Shown: positions 9,801 to 19,517, counted from the stretch's first letter. The stretch: 64,000 nucleotides of DNA from Pseudomonas putida (GCF_005080685.1 NZ_CP039371.1:6076001-6140000), one strand, 5' to 3'. Notes: generated by a model not told the origin, from the letters alone. A program made the numbers and translations.

Positions 9801-11336
9801 TCAGTTCAGTGCCGACAGCAAAGGCTGCGGCCACCGGGAATCTTTGAGCAGGGCTGCGGCACAGGCGATGTCCGGTGCCAGCCAACGGTCCTGCAGGTAG
9901 GCTGGGACCTGCTCGCGCAACAGACGCCAGGCAGCGTCGGTACCGATGCCCAGACGTTGCTCCTTGAGGAACTCGAAGGCCTGGGCTGCCAGCAGGTACT
10001 CGATGGCGAGGATCTGGGTACAGTTTTCCAGCACTTGATGCAGTTTCAATGCAGCATTGGTGCCCAGGCTCAGGTGGTCTTCCTGCAAGCCCGAGGTGAC
10101 GAAATTGTCGAGCACGGCCGGTTGCGCCAGCTGACGGTTTTGCGCGCACAGCGAGGCCGCGACGTACTGGGCGATCATCATCCCCGAATTGACGCCAGGC
10201 TCGCTGACCAGGAACGCCGGCAAGCCGCTGACGTGCGGGTTCACCAGGCGGTCCAGACGGCGCTCGGCGATCGAACCGATCTCGGCCATGGCGATGGCCA
10301 GCAGGTCTGCGGCCATGGCCACCGACTGACCATGGGGATTGGCCTGGGAGACCACACGGAAGTCTTCCGGGGTGCCCAGCAGCAAGGGGTTGTCGTTGGC
10401 GCCATTGAGTTCCGCCTCGATCTGCCGTGCCGCATGGGCCAACTGGTCGCGGGCAGCGCCATGCACCTGCGGAATCGAACGAATGCTCAGGGCATCCTGG
10501 GTGCGCATGCCTTTGCTGGTGGCAATCACTTCGCTGCCCTGGAGCAAGGCACGCAGATTCGCACCCACCACCTGCATGCCCGGATGCGGCTTGAGTGCAA
10601 TGATCTCCGGATCGAAGGCGGCGATCTGTCCACGCAACGCCTCGAAGCTCATGGCCCCGATCACATCAGCCCATTGCAGCAGGCGGCTGGCATCGTCCAA
10701 CGCCAGGCTGGCCAAACCGGTCATGCACGGCGTGCCGTTGACCAGGCACAGGCCATCCTTGGCACCCAGCTGGACAGGCGCCAGCCCCTCGGCGCCCAGG
10801 GCCTGGGCAGCTTCCACGACCTGCCCGCGATAGCTGACCTTGCCGATACCCAACAGGCACACGCCGACATGGGCCATGTGGGTCAGGTAGCCCACCGACC
10901 CCTGGGACGGTACCTGGGGCGTGATGCCATGGTTGAGCAACGCCAGCAGCGCCTCGACCACGCCCCGCTGCAGGCCGGACTTGCCATGGCTGTAGTTGAC
11001 GATGGCGGCGCAGATGATCGCCCTGGTCTGCTCATCCGGCAGCACCGGCCCCACGCCACAGGCGTGACTGAGCAAGGTGTTGCGCGACAGCGCGCTCAGC
11101 TGATCGCCTTGCAGCGAGACGTTGCACAGCGCGCCGAGGCCGGTGTTGACCCCATAGGCCCGCTCGCCGCTCTCGACGATATGCCGCACGATGGCCTGGG
11201 CATTGTCGATGCGCGCCCACACCGCAGGTGCCAGCTCAAGCCGGGCGCCATGGCGGGCGACGGCGGCGATGTCCTGCCAGCGCACCGGGGCGCCCGTGAT
11301 GACCACGGTTTGGGCTTGCGACATGGCGCTTCTCAT
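9801..11336 (-). CDS. HutH-like aromatic-amino-acid-lyase family protein lacking the MIO triad
   Basis: Full-length paralogue (511 aa) of histidine ammonia-lyase, with [26 protein letters not shown] and LQEDHLSLG all recognisable. Where HutH reads [14 protein letters not shown], this protein reads [11 protein letters not shown]: exactly three residues, the Ala-Ser-Gly that forms MIO, are absent (junction at about 10887-10892, before Tyr150). The segment equivalent to QDPYSLRC is QDALSIRS, so the Tyr is Leu, and the FHAEP Phe is also gone. The Arg of that segment and the QEDH Glu remain. Its ATG at 11336 overlaps the hutV stop in ATGA, implying coupled translation; an ATG at 11324 is possible. 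Pseudomonas hut loci are known to hold two hutH genes. Without MIO it probably is not an ordinary lyase; a regulatory, binding or different catalytic role is open. Confidence 0.85.
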   Translation of the reverse strand: MRSAMSQAQTVVITGAPVRWQDIAAVARHGARLELAPAVWARIDNAQAIVRHIVESGERAYGVNTGLGALCNVSLQGDQLSALSRNTLLSHACGVGPVLPDEQTRAIICAAIVNYSHGKSGLQRGVVEALLALLNHGITPQVPSQGSVGYLTHMAHVGVCLLGIGKVSYRGQVVEAAQALGAEGLAPVQLGAKDGLCLVNGTPCMTGLASLALDDASRLLQWADVIGAMSFEALRGQIAAFDPEIIALKPHPGMQVVGANLRALLQGSEVIATSKGMRTQDALSIRSIPQVHGAARDQLAHAARQIEAELNGANDNPLLLGTPEDFRVVSQANPHGQSVAMAADLLAIAMAEIGSIAERRLDRLVNPHVSGLPAFLVSEPGVNSGMMIAQYVAASLCAQNRQLAQPAVLDNFVTSGLQEDHLSLGTNAALKLHQVLENCTQILAIEYLLAAQAFEFLKEQRLGIGTDAAWRLLREQVPAYLQDRWLAPDIACAAALLKDSRWPQPLLSALN

Positions 11337-12163
11337 ACCGCAACCGCGCGGCGCTGGACGAAACGGTCAACGTATTCGTCAGCCGGGTTGTGCAGAATCT
11401 GGTGCGGCGTACCGACCTGGATCAGGCGACCATCCTTGAGAATGGCGATGCGGTTGCCGATGCGCACGGCTTCATCCAGGTCATGGGTGATGAACACGAT
11501 GGTCTTGTGCAGGGTCTTCTGCAGATCGAGCAACTGATCCTGCATTTCGGCGCGAATCAGCGGGTCCAGGGCGCTGAACGCCTCGTCCATGAGGATGATG
11601 TCAGTGTCCGCCGCCAGGGCACGGGCCAGGCCGACACGCTGGCGCATGCCTCCCGACAGCTGGTGTGGAAACTTCTTCTCGTAGCCCTTCAGGCCCACGG
11701 TCTCGATCCACTGCTGGGCACGCTCGGCGCACACTTGCGTGCTCTCGCCACGCACCTTCAGGCCATAGGCGACGTTGTCCAGAACATGACGGTGCGGCAA
11801 CAGGCCGAAGCTTTGGAACACCATGCTGATCTTGCGCCGACGAAATTCGCGCAAGGCTTCCATGTCGTACTGAAGAATGTCCTCGCCATCGACCAGGATC
11901 TGCCCGCTGGTGGGGTCGATCAGGCGATTGAAGTGGCGCACCAGCGTGGATTTGCCGGAACCGGACAGGCCCATGATCACGAAGATCTCGCCACTGCCGA
12001 TGGACAGCGACAGGTCGTTGACCCCGACCACGCAACCGGTCTGCGCCAGCACCTGGTCCTTGCTCTGCTTGTTGCGGATCAGCCGCAACGCTTCCTCGGC
12101 GCGGTCACCGAAGATCTTGAAGACATTCTTCACCTCGATCTTGTTGGTCGCCTGCGTGTTCAT
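11333..12163 (-). CDS. hutV: histidine ABC transporter ATP-binding protein HutV
   Basis: ATPase of the HutXWV importer, related to the ProV/OpuAA glycine-betaine transporters. The 276-residue protein has Walker A GLSGSGKS (residues 65-72), a Q-loop in [10 protein letters not shown], the signature LSGGMRQR (169-176), Walker B IILMDEA, and the switch histidine in FITHDLDEA. There is no C-terminal CBS pair, unlike ProV. It overlaps hutW upstream and the HutH-like gene downstream, each by four bases in an ATGA. Position inside the hut cluster assigns the substrate as histidine; betaine-type substrates cannot be ruled out from sequence alone. Confidence 0.88.
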   Translation of the reverse strand: MNTQATNKIEVKNVFKIFGDRAEEALRLIRNKQSKDQVLAQTGCVVGVNDLSLSIGSGEIFVIMGLSGSGKSTLVRHFNRLIDPTSGQILVDGEDILQYDMEALREFRRRKISMVFQSFGLLPHRHVLDNVAYGLKVRGESTQVCAERAQQWIETVGLKGYEKKFPHQLSGGMRQRVGLARALAADTDIILMDEAFSALDPLIRAEMQDQLLDLQKTLHKTIVFITHDLDEAVRIGNRIAILKDGRLIQVGTPHQILHNPADEYVDRFVQRRAVAV

Positions 12164-13011
12164 TTGCTCACCTCATGGCGTGGCCGGCCATAGGCCTGGG
12201 TAATGCGGTCGATCACCACCGCGAGAATGACGATAGCCAGGCCCGCTTCCAGGCCACGGCCGACGTTGAGGGTCTGGATCCCGACCAGCACGTCCTCGCC
12301 CAGCCCACGGGCACCGATCATCGAGGCGATCACCACCATCGACAGCGCCATCATGGTGGTCTGGTTGATGCCGGCCATGATGCTTGGCAGCGCCAACGGC
12401 AACTGCACGCCGAACAACTGCTGCCAGCGGTTGGCGCCGAAGGCGTTGATGGCCTCCATCACTTCGCCGTCGACCTGACGAATGCCCAGGTCGGTCAGGC
12501 GAATCAGAGGCGGCGCGGCGTAGATCACGGTGGCGAAGATAGCCGGCACCTTGCCCAGGCCGAACAGCATCAGCACCGGAATCAGGTACACGAAGCTTGG
12601 CATGGTCTGCATGATATCCAGCAGCGGCATCAGCACTGCGCGCAGGCGATTGCTGCGGGCAGACAGGATCCCCAGCGGGATGCCCACCAGCACCGAGATC
12701 AAGGTCGCCACCAGCATCAGCGCCAAGGTCTGCATCAGCTTGTCCCAGAGGCCGACAGCGCCGACCAGGAACAGCAGACCGGCGATCACCAGGGTCGGCA
12801 GGATTCGCCGCGTGGCGTGCCAGGCGATGGCGGCCACCACCGCCAGCATCAGCCACCAGGGTGTAGCGCGCAGCAGGCCTTCTAGGCTGACGATGGCCCA
12901 GAGCAGAGTGTCGGAAATGTGCCGGAACACATCGCCGTAGTTGGTCACCAGGGCGTCGACCCAGCCATTGACCCAATCGGCGATGGAGAATGTCAGGTTG
13001 TCAGGAAACAT
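12160..13011 (-). CDS. hutW: histidine ABC transporter permease HutW
   Basis: Inner-membrane permease of the HutXWV importer (283 aa), homologous to ProW/OpuAB. It has several hydrophobic spans, including [48 protein letters not shown] and a C-terminal [13 protein letters not shown]. The loop [28 protein letters not shown] matches the EAA-type coupling loop that contacts the ATPase. ATG 13011 (MFPDNLTFS) is preferred; a GTG at 13020 would add three residues. The end overlaps the hutV start by four bases, and hutX ends 26 bp upstream, so the three genes form one unit. Confidence 0.88.
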   Translation of the reverse strand: MFPDNLTFSIADWVNGWVDALVTNYGDVFRHISDTLLWAIVSLEGLLRATPWWLMLAVVAAIAWHATRRILPTLVIAGLLFLVGAVGLWDKLMQTLALMLVATLISVLVGIPLGILSARSNRLRAVLMPLLDIMQTMPSFVYLIPVLMLFGLGKVPAIFATVIYAAPPLIRLTDLGIRQVDGEVMEAINAFGANRWQQLFGVQLPLALPSIMAGINQTTMMALSMVVIASMIGARGLGEDVLVGIQTLNVGRGLEAGLAIVILAVVIDRITQAYGRPRHEVSK

Positions 13012-13037
13012 AGGTTCCACTCATCAGCTGAGGACGC

Positions 13038-14006
13038 TCAGAGCGCCGCGTTGATCTTCTTGGCGGCATCCGCGCCGACCCAGGACTGCCAGACTTCAGG
13101 ATGTTCCTTGAGAAATGCCTTGGCCAGTTCCGGTGACTCGATCCGATCCTTGGTCATGCGCGCCAGGTTCTGGTTGAGCAGATCGATCGGCAGATTGACC
13201 TTCTCCAGCACCGCCACCAGTTCAGGGGCTTGGTCATGGAACACCTTGGACAGGCCGACCTTGATCGTCACTGATTTGTTCACGCCCGCTTTCTCCTGCA
13301 GCTTGACCAGGTCGACCTGGCCCATCAACGGAGTCGGCGTCCAGTAGTAGAAGAGGATCGGCTCGCCGCGCTTGTAGCTCGACAGCACTGCGGCATCCAG
13401 TGCCGGGCCAGTGCCGGGACGGAAGTTGGTGTAGCTGCTTTCCAGGCCGTATTCCTTGAGCATCTTGGAGTTGTCCAGCTCACAGGTCCAACCGGCCGGA
13501 CAGTTGTAGAAGCGACCTTTGCTCGGCTCCTCCTGGTCCTTGAACACGCTGGCATACTTGGCCAGGTCGGCGACGTTGTGCAGGTCTGGCGCCTTGGCTT
13601 CGAGCTTGCGTTTGGCATCGCCCTCGATCACGTAGCGCGGCACGTACCAGCCCTCCTCTGCGCCCACGACCGGGGCACCGACCCCCACCACCTTGCCGGC
13701 GGCTTCGGCCTTGTTCCAGACCTCGCTGCGGCCCACCCACTCCTCGGCGAACACCTGAATGTCATTGGTGCCCAGGGCGTTCTCCATGGTGATGGAGTTA
13801 CCGGGCAGGCTGTCGGTCTCGCAGCCGTAGCCGTGCTTGAGTACGAATTGCATCACGTCGGTCAGCAGCATGCCGCTTTCCCAGTTCAGCCCGGCGAACT
13901 TGACCGGCTTGCCGGATTCACACCAGCCTGCGGCCTGACTGCTACCGGCAGCACCGAGCAAGCCCAGGGCGAACAGCGAGGCGAGCAGGGTCTTGTTGGT
14001 TTTCAT
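13038..14006 (-). CDS. hutX: histidine ABC transporter periplasmic binding protein HutX
   Basis: Substrate-binding protein (322 aa) of the OpuAC family. It has a Sec signal peptide with a hydrophobic core LLASLFALGLLGAAG and likely cleavage after SSQA. The mature part contains VKFAGLNWESGMLLTDVMQFVLKHGYG and FYYWTPTPLMGQ, typical of this family, in which tryptophans form the ligand box. The two cysteine-bearing segments NCPAGWTCEL also recur in relatives. It is the first gene of hutX-hutW-hutV and follows hutU after a 75-bp gap that holds a terminator-like hairpin. Histidine specificity is inferred from the location. Confidence 0.88.
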   Translation of the reverse strand: MKTNKTLLASLFALGLLGAAGSSQAAGWCESGKPVKFAGLNWESGMLLTDVMQFVLKHGYGCETDSLPGNSITMENALGTNDIQVFAEEWVGRSEVWNKAEAAGKVVGVGAPVVGAEEGWYVPRYVIEGDAKRKLEAKAPDLHNVADLAKYASVFKDQEEPSKGRFYNCPAGWTCELDNSKMLKEYGLESSYTNFRPGTGPALDAAVLSSYKRGEPILFYYWTPTPLMGQVDLVKLQEKAGVNKSVTIKVGLSKVFHDQAPELVAVLEKVNLPIDLLNQNLARMTKDRIESPELAKAFLKEHPEVWQSWVGADAAKKINAAL

Positions 14007-14050
14007 TGCGTGACGCTCCCAAACTTGTAAGTGGACATCGGCAGGGATTG

Positions 14051-14070
14051 AAAAGAGGGGCCGAGGCCCC
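14051..14070 (-). terminator. terminator-like hairpin between hutU and hutX
   Basis: Read on the minus strand, a GC-rich stem (GGGGCC then GGCCCC) is followed by TCTTTT, 12 bp after the hutU stop. It fits a partial intrinsic terminator that would lower transporter expression relative to hutU. Whether hutX also has its own promoter in the short gap is not clear. Confidence 0.55.
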
Positions 14071-14081
14071 TTGCCGGCTCG

Positions 14082-15761
14082 TCAGCCAGTGATCATCGGC
14101 AGGTTCAGGCCCTGCTCTTTGGCGCAGTCGATCGCAATCTGGTACCCCGCATCGGCATGGCGCATCACGCCGGTGGCCGGATCGTTGGTCAGCACGCGGG
14201 CGATACGTTCAGCAGCTTCGTCGGTGCCGTCACAGACGATGACCATACCCGAATGCTGCGAGAAGCCCATGCCCACCCCACCGCCATGGTGCAGCGACAC
14301 CCAGGTGGCGCCGCTGGCGGTGTTGAGCAGGGCGTTGAGCAGCGGCCAGTCCGATACGGCATCGGAACCGTCGCGCATGGCTTCGGTTTCGCGGTTGGGG
14401 CTCGCTACCGAGCCGGAATCCAGATGGTCACGGCCGATCACGATCGGTGCCGACAGCTCGCCGCTGCGCACCATTTCGTTGAACGCCAGGCCCAACTTCG
14501 CCCGCAGGCCCAGGCCAGCCCAGCAGATACGCGCCGGCAGGCCCTGGAAGCTGATGCGTTCACGGGCCATGTCCAGCCAGCGGTGCAGGTGGGCGTCGTC
14601 CGGGATCAGTTCCTTGACCTTGGCGTCGGTCTTGTAGATGTCCTCGGCATCACCGGACAGCGCCGCCCAGCGGAACGGGCCAATGCCACGGCAGAACAGC
14701 GGACGGATGTAGGCCGGCACGAAGCCTGGGAAGTCGAAGGCGTTGTTCACGCCCTCCTCCTTGGCCATCTGGCGGATGTTGTTGCCATAGTCGAAGGTCG
14801 GGATGCCCTGCTTCTGGAAGTCGAGCATGGCCTGGACGTGCACGGCCATGGACTGCTTGGCGGCCTTGACCACCGCAGCCGGTTCGGTCTGGGCACGGTC
14901 GCGGTACTGCTCCCAGGTCCAACCGGCCGGCAGGTAGCCATTGAGCGGGTCGTGGGCGCTGGTCTGGTCGGTGACCATGTCCGGGCGCACCCCTCGCTTG
15001 ACCAGCTCAGGCAGAATCTCGGCGGCGTTACCGTGCAAGGCGATGGAGATGGCCTTGCCTTCGGCGGTGTACTTGGCGATGCGCGCCAGGGCGTCGTCCA
15101 GGTCGGTGGCCTGCTCATCCACGTACCGGGTCTGCAGGCGGAAGTCGATGCGGCTCTGCTGGCATTCGATGTTCAACGAGCAGGCACCGGCCAGGGTCGC
15201 GGCCAGCGGCTGGGCGCCGCCCATGCCGCCCAGGCCGGCGGTCAGTACCCATTTGCCCTTGAGGTTGCCGTTGTAATGCTGGCGACCGGCCTCGACGAAG
15301 GTTTCATAGGTGCCCTGCACGATGCCCTGGCTGCCGATGTAGATCCAGCTGCCGGCGGTCATCTGGCCGTACATGGCCAGGCCCTTGGCATCGAGCTCGT
15401 TGAAGTGCTCCCAGCTGGCCCAGTGCGGCACCAGGTTGGAGTTGGCGATCAACACACGCGGGGCATTGGCGTGGGTCTTGAACACCCCGACTGGCTTGCC
15501 CGACTGCACCAGCAGGGTTTCGTCATCGTTCAGGTTGGTCAGGCTCTCGACGATCTTGTCGTAACAGGCCCAGTTGCGCGCGGCGCGGCCGATGCCACCG
15601 TAGACCACCAGCTCCTTGGGATTCTCCGCCACTTGCGGGTCGAGGTTGTTCATCAGCATGCGCAGCGGTGCTTCGGTCAGCCAGCTCTTGGCGGTCAGCT
15701 TGTTGCCACGCGGGGCGCGAATCTCGACGTCACGGAATTTGTTCAGGTTGTTGTCAGTCAC
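14082..15761 (-). CDS. hutU: urocanate hydratase HutU
   Basis: Adds water to urocanate to form 4-imidazolone-5-propionate, the second step of histidine catabolism, using tightly bound NAD+ as electrophile. The 559-residue protein starts [19 protein letters not shown] and shows the family landmarks [26 protein letters not shown], the [14 protein letters not shown] segment and a C-terminal [16 protein letters not shown]. The length is standard. Upstream it has a sigma-54 promoter and a HutC palindrome (15873-15906), so it is the likely first gene of the induced hutU-hutXWV-hutH-hutI-hutG transcript. Urocanate, its substrate, is the known inducer that releases HutC in Pseudomonas. Confidence 0.96.
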   Translation of the reverse strand: MTDNNLNKFRDVEIRAPRGNKLTAKSWLTEAPLRMLMNNLDPQVAENPKELVVYGGIGRAARNWACYDKIVESLTNLNDDETLLVQSGKPVGVFKTHANAPRVLIANSNLVPHWASWEHFNELDAKGLAMYGQMTAGSWIYIGSQGIVQGTYETFVEAGRQHYNGNLKGKWVLTAGLGGMGGAQPLAATLAGACSLNIECQQSRIDFRLQTRYVDEQATDLDDALARIAKYTAEGKAISIALHGNAAEILPELVKRGVRPDMVTDQTSAHDPLNGYLPAGWTWEQYRDRAQTEPAAVVKAAKQSMAVHVQAMLDFQKQGIPTFDYGNNIRQMAKEEGVNNAFDFPGFVPAYIRPLFCRGIGPFRWAALSGDAEDIYKTDAKVKELIPDDAHLHRWLDMARERISFQGLPARICWAGLGLRAKLGLAFNEMVRSGELSAPIVIGRDHLDSGSVASPNRETEAMRDGSDAVSDWPLLNALLNTASGATWVSLHHGGGVGMGFSQHSGMVIVCDGTDEAAERIARVLTNDPATGVMRHADAGYQIAIDCAKEQGLNLPMITG

Positions 15762-15872
15762 GAAAAGTGCTCCTTGAGCGATCTATCCAAACCCGACGTG
15801 ATCGGCGGGCCAGTGGTGCGTTGTGTCAAACGCGAGAGGGACGGCCTATCCACTTTCGCGCACTTGGCTTTA

Positions 15873-15886
15873 CTTGTACATACAAG
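15873..15886. promoter_or_regulatory. HutC operator upstream of hutU
   Basis: Perfect palindrome CTTGTACATACAAG with the core TGTA-N2-TACA. It begins 5 bp downstream of the -12 element of the hutU sigma-54 promoter, so it covers the predicted transcription start (about 15880). The same core occurs between hutC and hutF, which supports HutC as the binder. The hutU-hutD gap (15762-16078) otherwise contains a short GC hairpin (about 16022-16042) after hutD and no ORF of note. Confidence 0.8.
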
Positions 15887-15891
15887 CATAT

Positions 15892-15906
15892 GCAATTGAA
15901 TTGCCA
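15892..15906 (-). promoter_or_regulatory. sigma-54 promoter of hutU
   Basis: On the minus strand the sequence TGGCAATTCAATTGC carries GG and GC dinucleotides at the exact N10 spacing of a -24/-12 promoter and matches TGGCA-N6-TTGC. The start would fall about 120 bp before the hutU ATG, inside the HutC palindrome. An enhancer-binding activator such as CbrB or NtrC is expected; its site was not identified. Confidence 0.75.
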
Positions 15907-16078
15907 AGTCGCTGACCTGGGCAGGCGACCGCCACCTGTGAAGAGGAGGAAAACCCCGTCATTCGGGGGCTAGGGGACGTGAGAAAAATCTGAAAGGACG
16001 TTGCGAGGCAGGATTCAGGTCAAGGCGGCATTGCGCCACCTTGGGACATTCGGTAACAGAATGCGCGATTGCAGTGCG

Positions 16079-16657
16079 TTACCGGGAAACGTCGTTCAGT
16101 TCGATGACACAGCACACCCCAGTGATCGCCAGCTCCACCAGCTGTTCGTTATCGCTCAGGCGCAGGCAGTCATAACGGTCGAGGTCATCCACAGGCTGGC
16201 CGCCGACACTCAGTTGCAGCTGAGCCTGCCCGCTGAACACCAGCAAGGTGCTCGCGGCACTGAACAATCGGGTGCTGCCATTGAACCACTGCAGGCGTGC
16301 CCGGTAACGCTCCGGTGCATAGATGAGGTTGAAATCGCGAATCGGCCCACCCAGCAGGTGACAGCTCACCTGGCTGTGGCCATCGAAGGCGAACGCATCG
16401 AACGGTAACAATGGCCGCGACGCGACACCCTCGACACTCAGGCGCATGCCGTCACCCTGCAACACCGTGATGATCCGCTGGTAGCCGGCGAAGCTGGAAA
16501 ATCCGCCTGATGCTTCGATATCGGCAATGGAAAGCCGCCAGCCGAAACCGTCCAGACCACCCCCCGAGTCGCGGGTGATCTCTTCGGTGAAACCGCCACC
16601 GTTCTTCCAGGGCATCCGCGGGTAATCCCGCGCACGTAAGCACTGCAACTGGCTCAT
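16079..16657 (-). CDS. hutD: HutD family protein (histidine-utilisation accessory protein)
   Basis: Predicted cytoplasmic cupin-fold protein of 192 residues. HutD homologues accompany hut genes in Pseudomonas and have been proposed to limit hut expression by sensing a pathway compound. Recognisable features are the N-terminal RMPWKNGGGFTEEI motif, WRLSIADIEASGGFSSFAGYQR and PFDAFAFDGHSQV. The ATG at 16657 overlaps the hutC TGA in ATGA, so it is translationally coupled to the repressor gene. A longer upstream frame would only read through hutC. No catalytic residues are known for the family. Confidence 0.92.
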   Translation of the reverse strand: MSQLQCLRARDYPRMPWKNGGGFTEEITRDSGGGLDGFGWRLSIADIEASGGFSSFAGYQRIITVLQGDGMRLSVEGVASRPLLPFDAFAFDGHSQVSCHLLGGPIRDFNLIYAPERYRARLQWFNGSTRLFSAASTLLVFSGQAQLQLSVGGQPVDDLDRYDCLRLSDNEQLVELAITGVCCVIELNDVSR

Positions 16658-17400
16658 TTGCTGAAACGTCCTTCCAGGCGATGACGGGAACCGGGATGGA
16701 TCAACCGCGCAGCGGTCACCGGTAGACGACCCGACCAGGTACGGCGGCGGATCAGCAGGCAAGGCTCGCCACGCTCGATCTGCAGCAACTGGCACTCATC
16801 GGGGTCGGCGAGGATGGCCTCGACCACGTGCTCGCCTTCGGTCAGCGGTGCGACCTGGGACAGGTAGGCATAGGGGGTCTGGCGGGTGAAATCCTGCTTG
16901 AGGTAATCCGGGGCGATCGCCGCATTGACGTAGCGGTCCTCGATCTGCACCGGTACCCCATTCTCGTAATGCACGATCAACGAGTGGTACACCCGCTGGC
17001 CTTCACGCATGTCCAAGGCCAGCGCGCGCTCGGAGCCGGCCGCCTCTTCGGCGAGGGTGATGACCTGACAGCTATGCTGGTGGCCACGGGCGGCAATTTC
17101 GTCGGCGATGTTATGAACTTCGAACAGCGCCGAGCGGGTCTTGGGTTCGGCCACGAAGGTACCCACGCCCTGCATGCGGACCAAGAGGCCCTCCGCGGTC
17201 AACTCGCGCAGCGCGCGGTTGATGGTCATGCGGCTGAAACCGAGCTCGCTGACCAACTCGCTTTCCGAGGGAACCCGATGGTGTGGCGGCCAGCTGCCGT
17301 TTTCGATCTGCTGGATGATCATCTGCTTGACCCGCGCATACAGCGGCGCCGGCCCTTCGCCCATCTGGGCGACCAACGTGGAGACAGGAGGTGTCGGCAC
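16654..17400 (-). CDS. hutC: histidine utilization repressor HutC (GntR family)
   Basis: DNA-binding repressor of the hut genes, released by urocanate. The 248-residue protein has an N-terminal winged helix-turn-helix of the GntR/HutC subfamily (RVPSESELVSELGFSRMTINRALREL, about residues 43-68) and a UTRA ligand-binding domain (about 90-235, including YHSLIVHYENGVPVQIEDRYV). The start is a GTG at 17400 with AGGA eight bases upstream; an internal ATG at 17363 is less likely because conserved N-terminal residues would be lost. hutD overlaps its end. It is divergent from hutF, and a TGTATATACA palindrome in the gap suggests it represses hutF and itself. Confidence 0.95.
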   Translation of the reverse strand: MPTPPVSTLVAQMGEGPAPLYARVKQMIIQQIENGSWPPHHRVPSESELVSELGFSRMTINRALRELTAEGLLVRMQGVGTFVAEPKTRSALFEVHNIADEIAARGHQHSCQVITLAEEAAGSERALALDMREGQRVYHSLIVHYENGVPVQIEDRYVNAAIAPDYLKQDFTRQTPYAYLSQVAPLTEGEHVVEAILADPDECQLLQIERGEPCLLIRRRTWSGRLPVTAARLIHPGSRHRLEGRFSK

Positions 17401-17472
17401 GGCGTTTGTCCTTGTGCGAATTGATTGAGCGGTAGCTTGCCGGAGTTTACCCGGCAGGCAAACGGCTGTATA

Positions 17473-17482
17473 TGTATATACA
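17473..17482. promoter_or_regulatory. HutC operator between hutC and hutF
   Basis: Perfect palindrome TGTATATACA (TGTA-N2-TACA), 25 bp before the hutF ATG. The core agrees with the site in front of hutU. Lying in the 107-bp divergent gap, it could control hutF and autoregulate hutC. Confidence 0.8.
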
Positions 17483-17507
17483 AGTTGAACACCAACAGGA
17501 TAGCCCG

Positions 17508-18872
17508 ATGCCCGCCTACTTTGCCGAACGCGCCCTCCTGCCCAGCGGTTGGGCTCACGATGTCCGCCTGGAGGTAGCCGACGATGGCTATCTGACAGAC
17601 GTGCTAGCCAATGCCAGTGCTGATGGCGCCGAACGGTTGAGCGGACCGCTGCTGCCGGGCATGCCTAACCTGCATTCCCACGCCTTCCAACGTGCCATGG
17701 CAGGTCTGGCCGAGGTGGCCGGCAACCCCAACGACAGTTTCTGGACCTGGCGTGAGCTGATGTACCGGATGGTCGGCAAAGTCTCGCCGGAGCAACTGCA
17801 GATCATCGCCCACCAGCTCTATATCGAGATGCTCAAGGCCGGCTATACCTCGGTGGCCGAATTCCACTACGTCCATCATGATCCGACTGGCAAGGCCTAT
17901 GCCGACCCAGCCGAGCTGTCCCGACGCATCAGTGCCGCCGCCGCTAGCAGCGGCATCGGCCTGACCTTGCTGCCGGTTCTGTACAGCCATGCAGGCTTTG
18001 GCGGCCAGGCCCCCAATGACGGCCAGCGCCGCTTCATCAACACCACCGAACAGTATTTGAGCCTGCAGGCGCAGCTCGCCCCTCTCCTGGCAGCAGAACC
18101 CGCGCAACAGCTGGGCCTGTGCTTCCATTCCCTGCGTGCGGTCACCCCAGGGCAGATCGACCAGGTGCTGGCAGCAGCCAGCCCGCATGGCCCTGTTCAT
18201 ATCCACATTGCCGAGCAACAAAAAGAGGTCGATGACTGCCTGGCCTGGAGCGGTCTGCGCCCGCTGCAATGGTTATACGCGCACGTCAGCGTCGATCCGC
18301 GCTGGTGTCTGGTGCATGCCACCCACGCCAACCCCGCTGAAGTGACGGCCATGGCCCGCAGTGGCGCCGTCGCCGGCCTGTGCCTGACCACCGAGGCCAA
18401 TCTGGGTGACGGTATCTTCCCGGCGGTGGACTTCCTGGCTCAGGGCGGGCGATTTGGCATCGGTTCGGACAGCCATGTCTCGCTGAGCGTGGTGGAAGAG
18501 TTGCGCTGGCTGGAATACGGGCAGCGCCTGCGAGACCAGCGCCGCAACCGGCTGTATGGCGAGCATCAGCCCATGGTAGGACGTACGTTGTATGACGCAG
18601 CGCTGGGCGGTGGCGCCCAGGCGTTGGGCCAACCCGTCGGCAGCCTGGCAGCGGGCAAGCGAGCTGACTGGCTCGTGCTGGACGGGCAGGACCCTTACAT
18701 CGCAACCGCCGATGGCGACGGCATTCTGAACCGTTGGCTGTTCGCCGGGGGTGATCGCCAGGTGCGGGACGTGATGGTCAATGGACAGTGGGTCGTGCGC
18801 CAGGGGCACCATGCCCAGGAAGCGGAGAGCGCGCGGGCGTTCGCTGATGTATTGCGGCAGCTGTTGGGATGA
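17508..18872 (+). CDS. hutF: formimidoylglutamate deiminase HutF
   Basis: Deiminates N-formimino-L-glutamate to N-formyl-L-glutamate plus ammonia, feeding HutG; its presence marks the five-step pathway. The 454-residue amidohydrolase has the metal ligands in MPNLHSHAFQRA, the downstream HIHIAEQQKEVDDC, LVHATH and GIGSDSHVSLS. ATG 17508 (MPAYFAERALL) follows CAGGA at a proper distance; a longer frame would start inside the HutC operator. It is the only plus-strand hut gene and runs divergently from hutC. Confidence 0.95.
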   Translation: MPAYFAERALLPSGWAHDVRLEVADDGYLTDVLANASADGAERLSGPLLPGMPNLHSHAFQRAMAGLAEVAGNPNDSFWTWRELMYRMVGKVSPEQLQIIAHQLYIEMLKAGYTSVAEFHYVHHDPTGKAYADPAELSRRISAAAASSGIGLTLLPVLYSHAGFGGQAPNDGQRRFINTTEQYLSLQAQLAPLLAAEPAQQLGLCFHSLRAVTPGQIDQVLAAASPHGPVHIHIAEQQKEVDDCLAWSGLRPLQWLYAHVSVDPRWCLVHATHANPAEVTAMARSGAVAGLCLTTEANLGDGIFPAVDFLAQGGRFGIGSDSHVSLSVVEELRWLEYGQRLRDQRRNRLYGEHQPMVGRTLYDAALGGGAQALGQPVGSLAAGKRADWLVLDGQDPYIATADGDGILNRWLFAGGDRQVRDVMVNGQWVVRQGHHAQEAESARAFADVLRQLLG

Positions 18873-18944
18873 GGCGTTGAGATCGGCGGCCCTCTCGACA
18901 GCCAGCCTCCTGCGTCACGCCGGAAGCTGGCGATAAGGCTGATA

Positions 18945-19517
18945 TCAATGCATCTGCACGATCTGCTTGTCGGGGGTGCGCCAGATCAACCGGCTGGTGT
19001 CATAGCCTTGCTGGCGCGCCTTGGACATCAGGCTTTCGCGTTCCCAGGCCGGCATCGTCGGTGTACGCGACAACAGCCACAGGTACTTGCGATCCGGGCT
19101 GCCGACCACTGCCGTGCGATAGTGCTCGTCAACGTAGAGGATCCAGTACTCGCCCTTGGCTACGCCAGGGACCAGGCGGGTGAACCAGTTGTCGAACTCG
19201 ACCCACAACCGGTCGGTATGCCCCGGCTCCTGGATGTTGGCGTGCCCTTCGGCGCGCAACCATTCATCACCCATCGTTCGGCAGCGGTTGAGCACGCCGT
19301 ACGAGCCATCGGGCTTGAGGTTGTAGTGCGCCTCGGACTGCGCGCACTCGGCCTGGTACTTCATCGGCAGGCGCGCCAGTTCGAACCATTTGCCCTGGTA
19401 GCGCTTGAGGTCGACGTTACCGGCGGTCTTCGGTACCAGCGGGTCGGTGGCGGAGGTCGCGCAGCCGCCCAGAAGCATCGCCAGGCACAACCCCAGCAGC
19501 AGGTGCAGACGGGTCAT
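18945..19517 (-). CDS. blc: lipocalin Blc, outer-membrane lipoprotein
   Basis: Bacterial lipocalin (190 aa) expected to sit in the outer membrane and bind fatty acids or lysophospholipids. It has a lipoprotein signal ending in LLGGC (lipidated Cys19), the lipocalin signature YQGKWFELARLPMKYQ with the conserved G-x-W, and a C-terminal YLWLLSRTPTM motif shared with Blc. The ATG at 19517 overlaps the stop of the preceding small lipoprotein gene in ATGA, so the two are translated together. The 72-bp gap to hutF downstream holds nothing obvious. Confidence 0.93.
   Translation of the reverse strand: MTRLHLLLGLCLAMLLGGCATSATDPLVPKTAGNVDLKRYQGKWFELARLPMKYQAECAQSEAHYNLKPDGSYGVLNRCRTMGDEWLRAEGHANIQEPGHTDRLWVEFDNWFTRLVPGVAKGEYWILYVDEHYRTAVVGSPDRKYLWLLSRTPTMPAWERESLMSKARQQGYDTSRLIWRTPDKQIVQMH

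Noticed and set aside
9528..11537. Long plus-strand frame opposite the HutH-like gene and the ends of hutH and hutV
   Set aside because: Spans several real genes on the opposite strand and has no domain.
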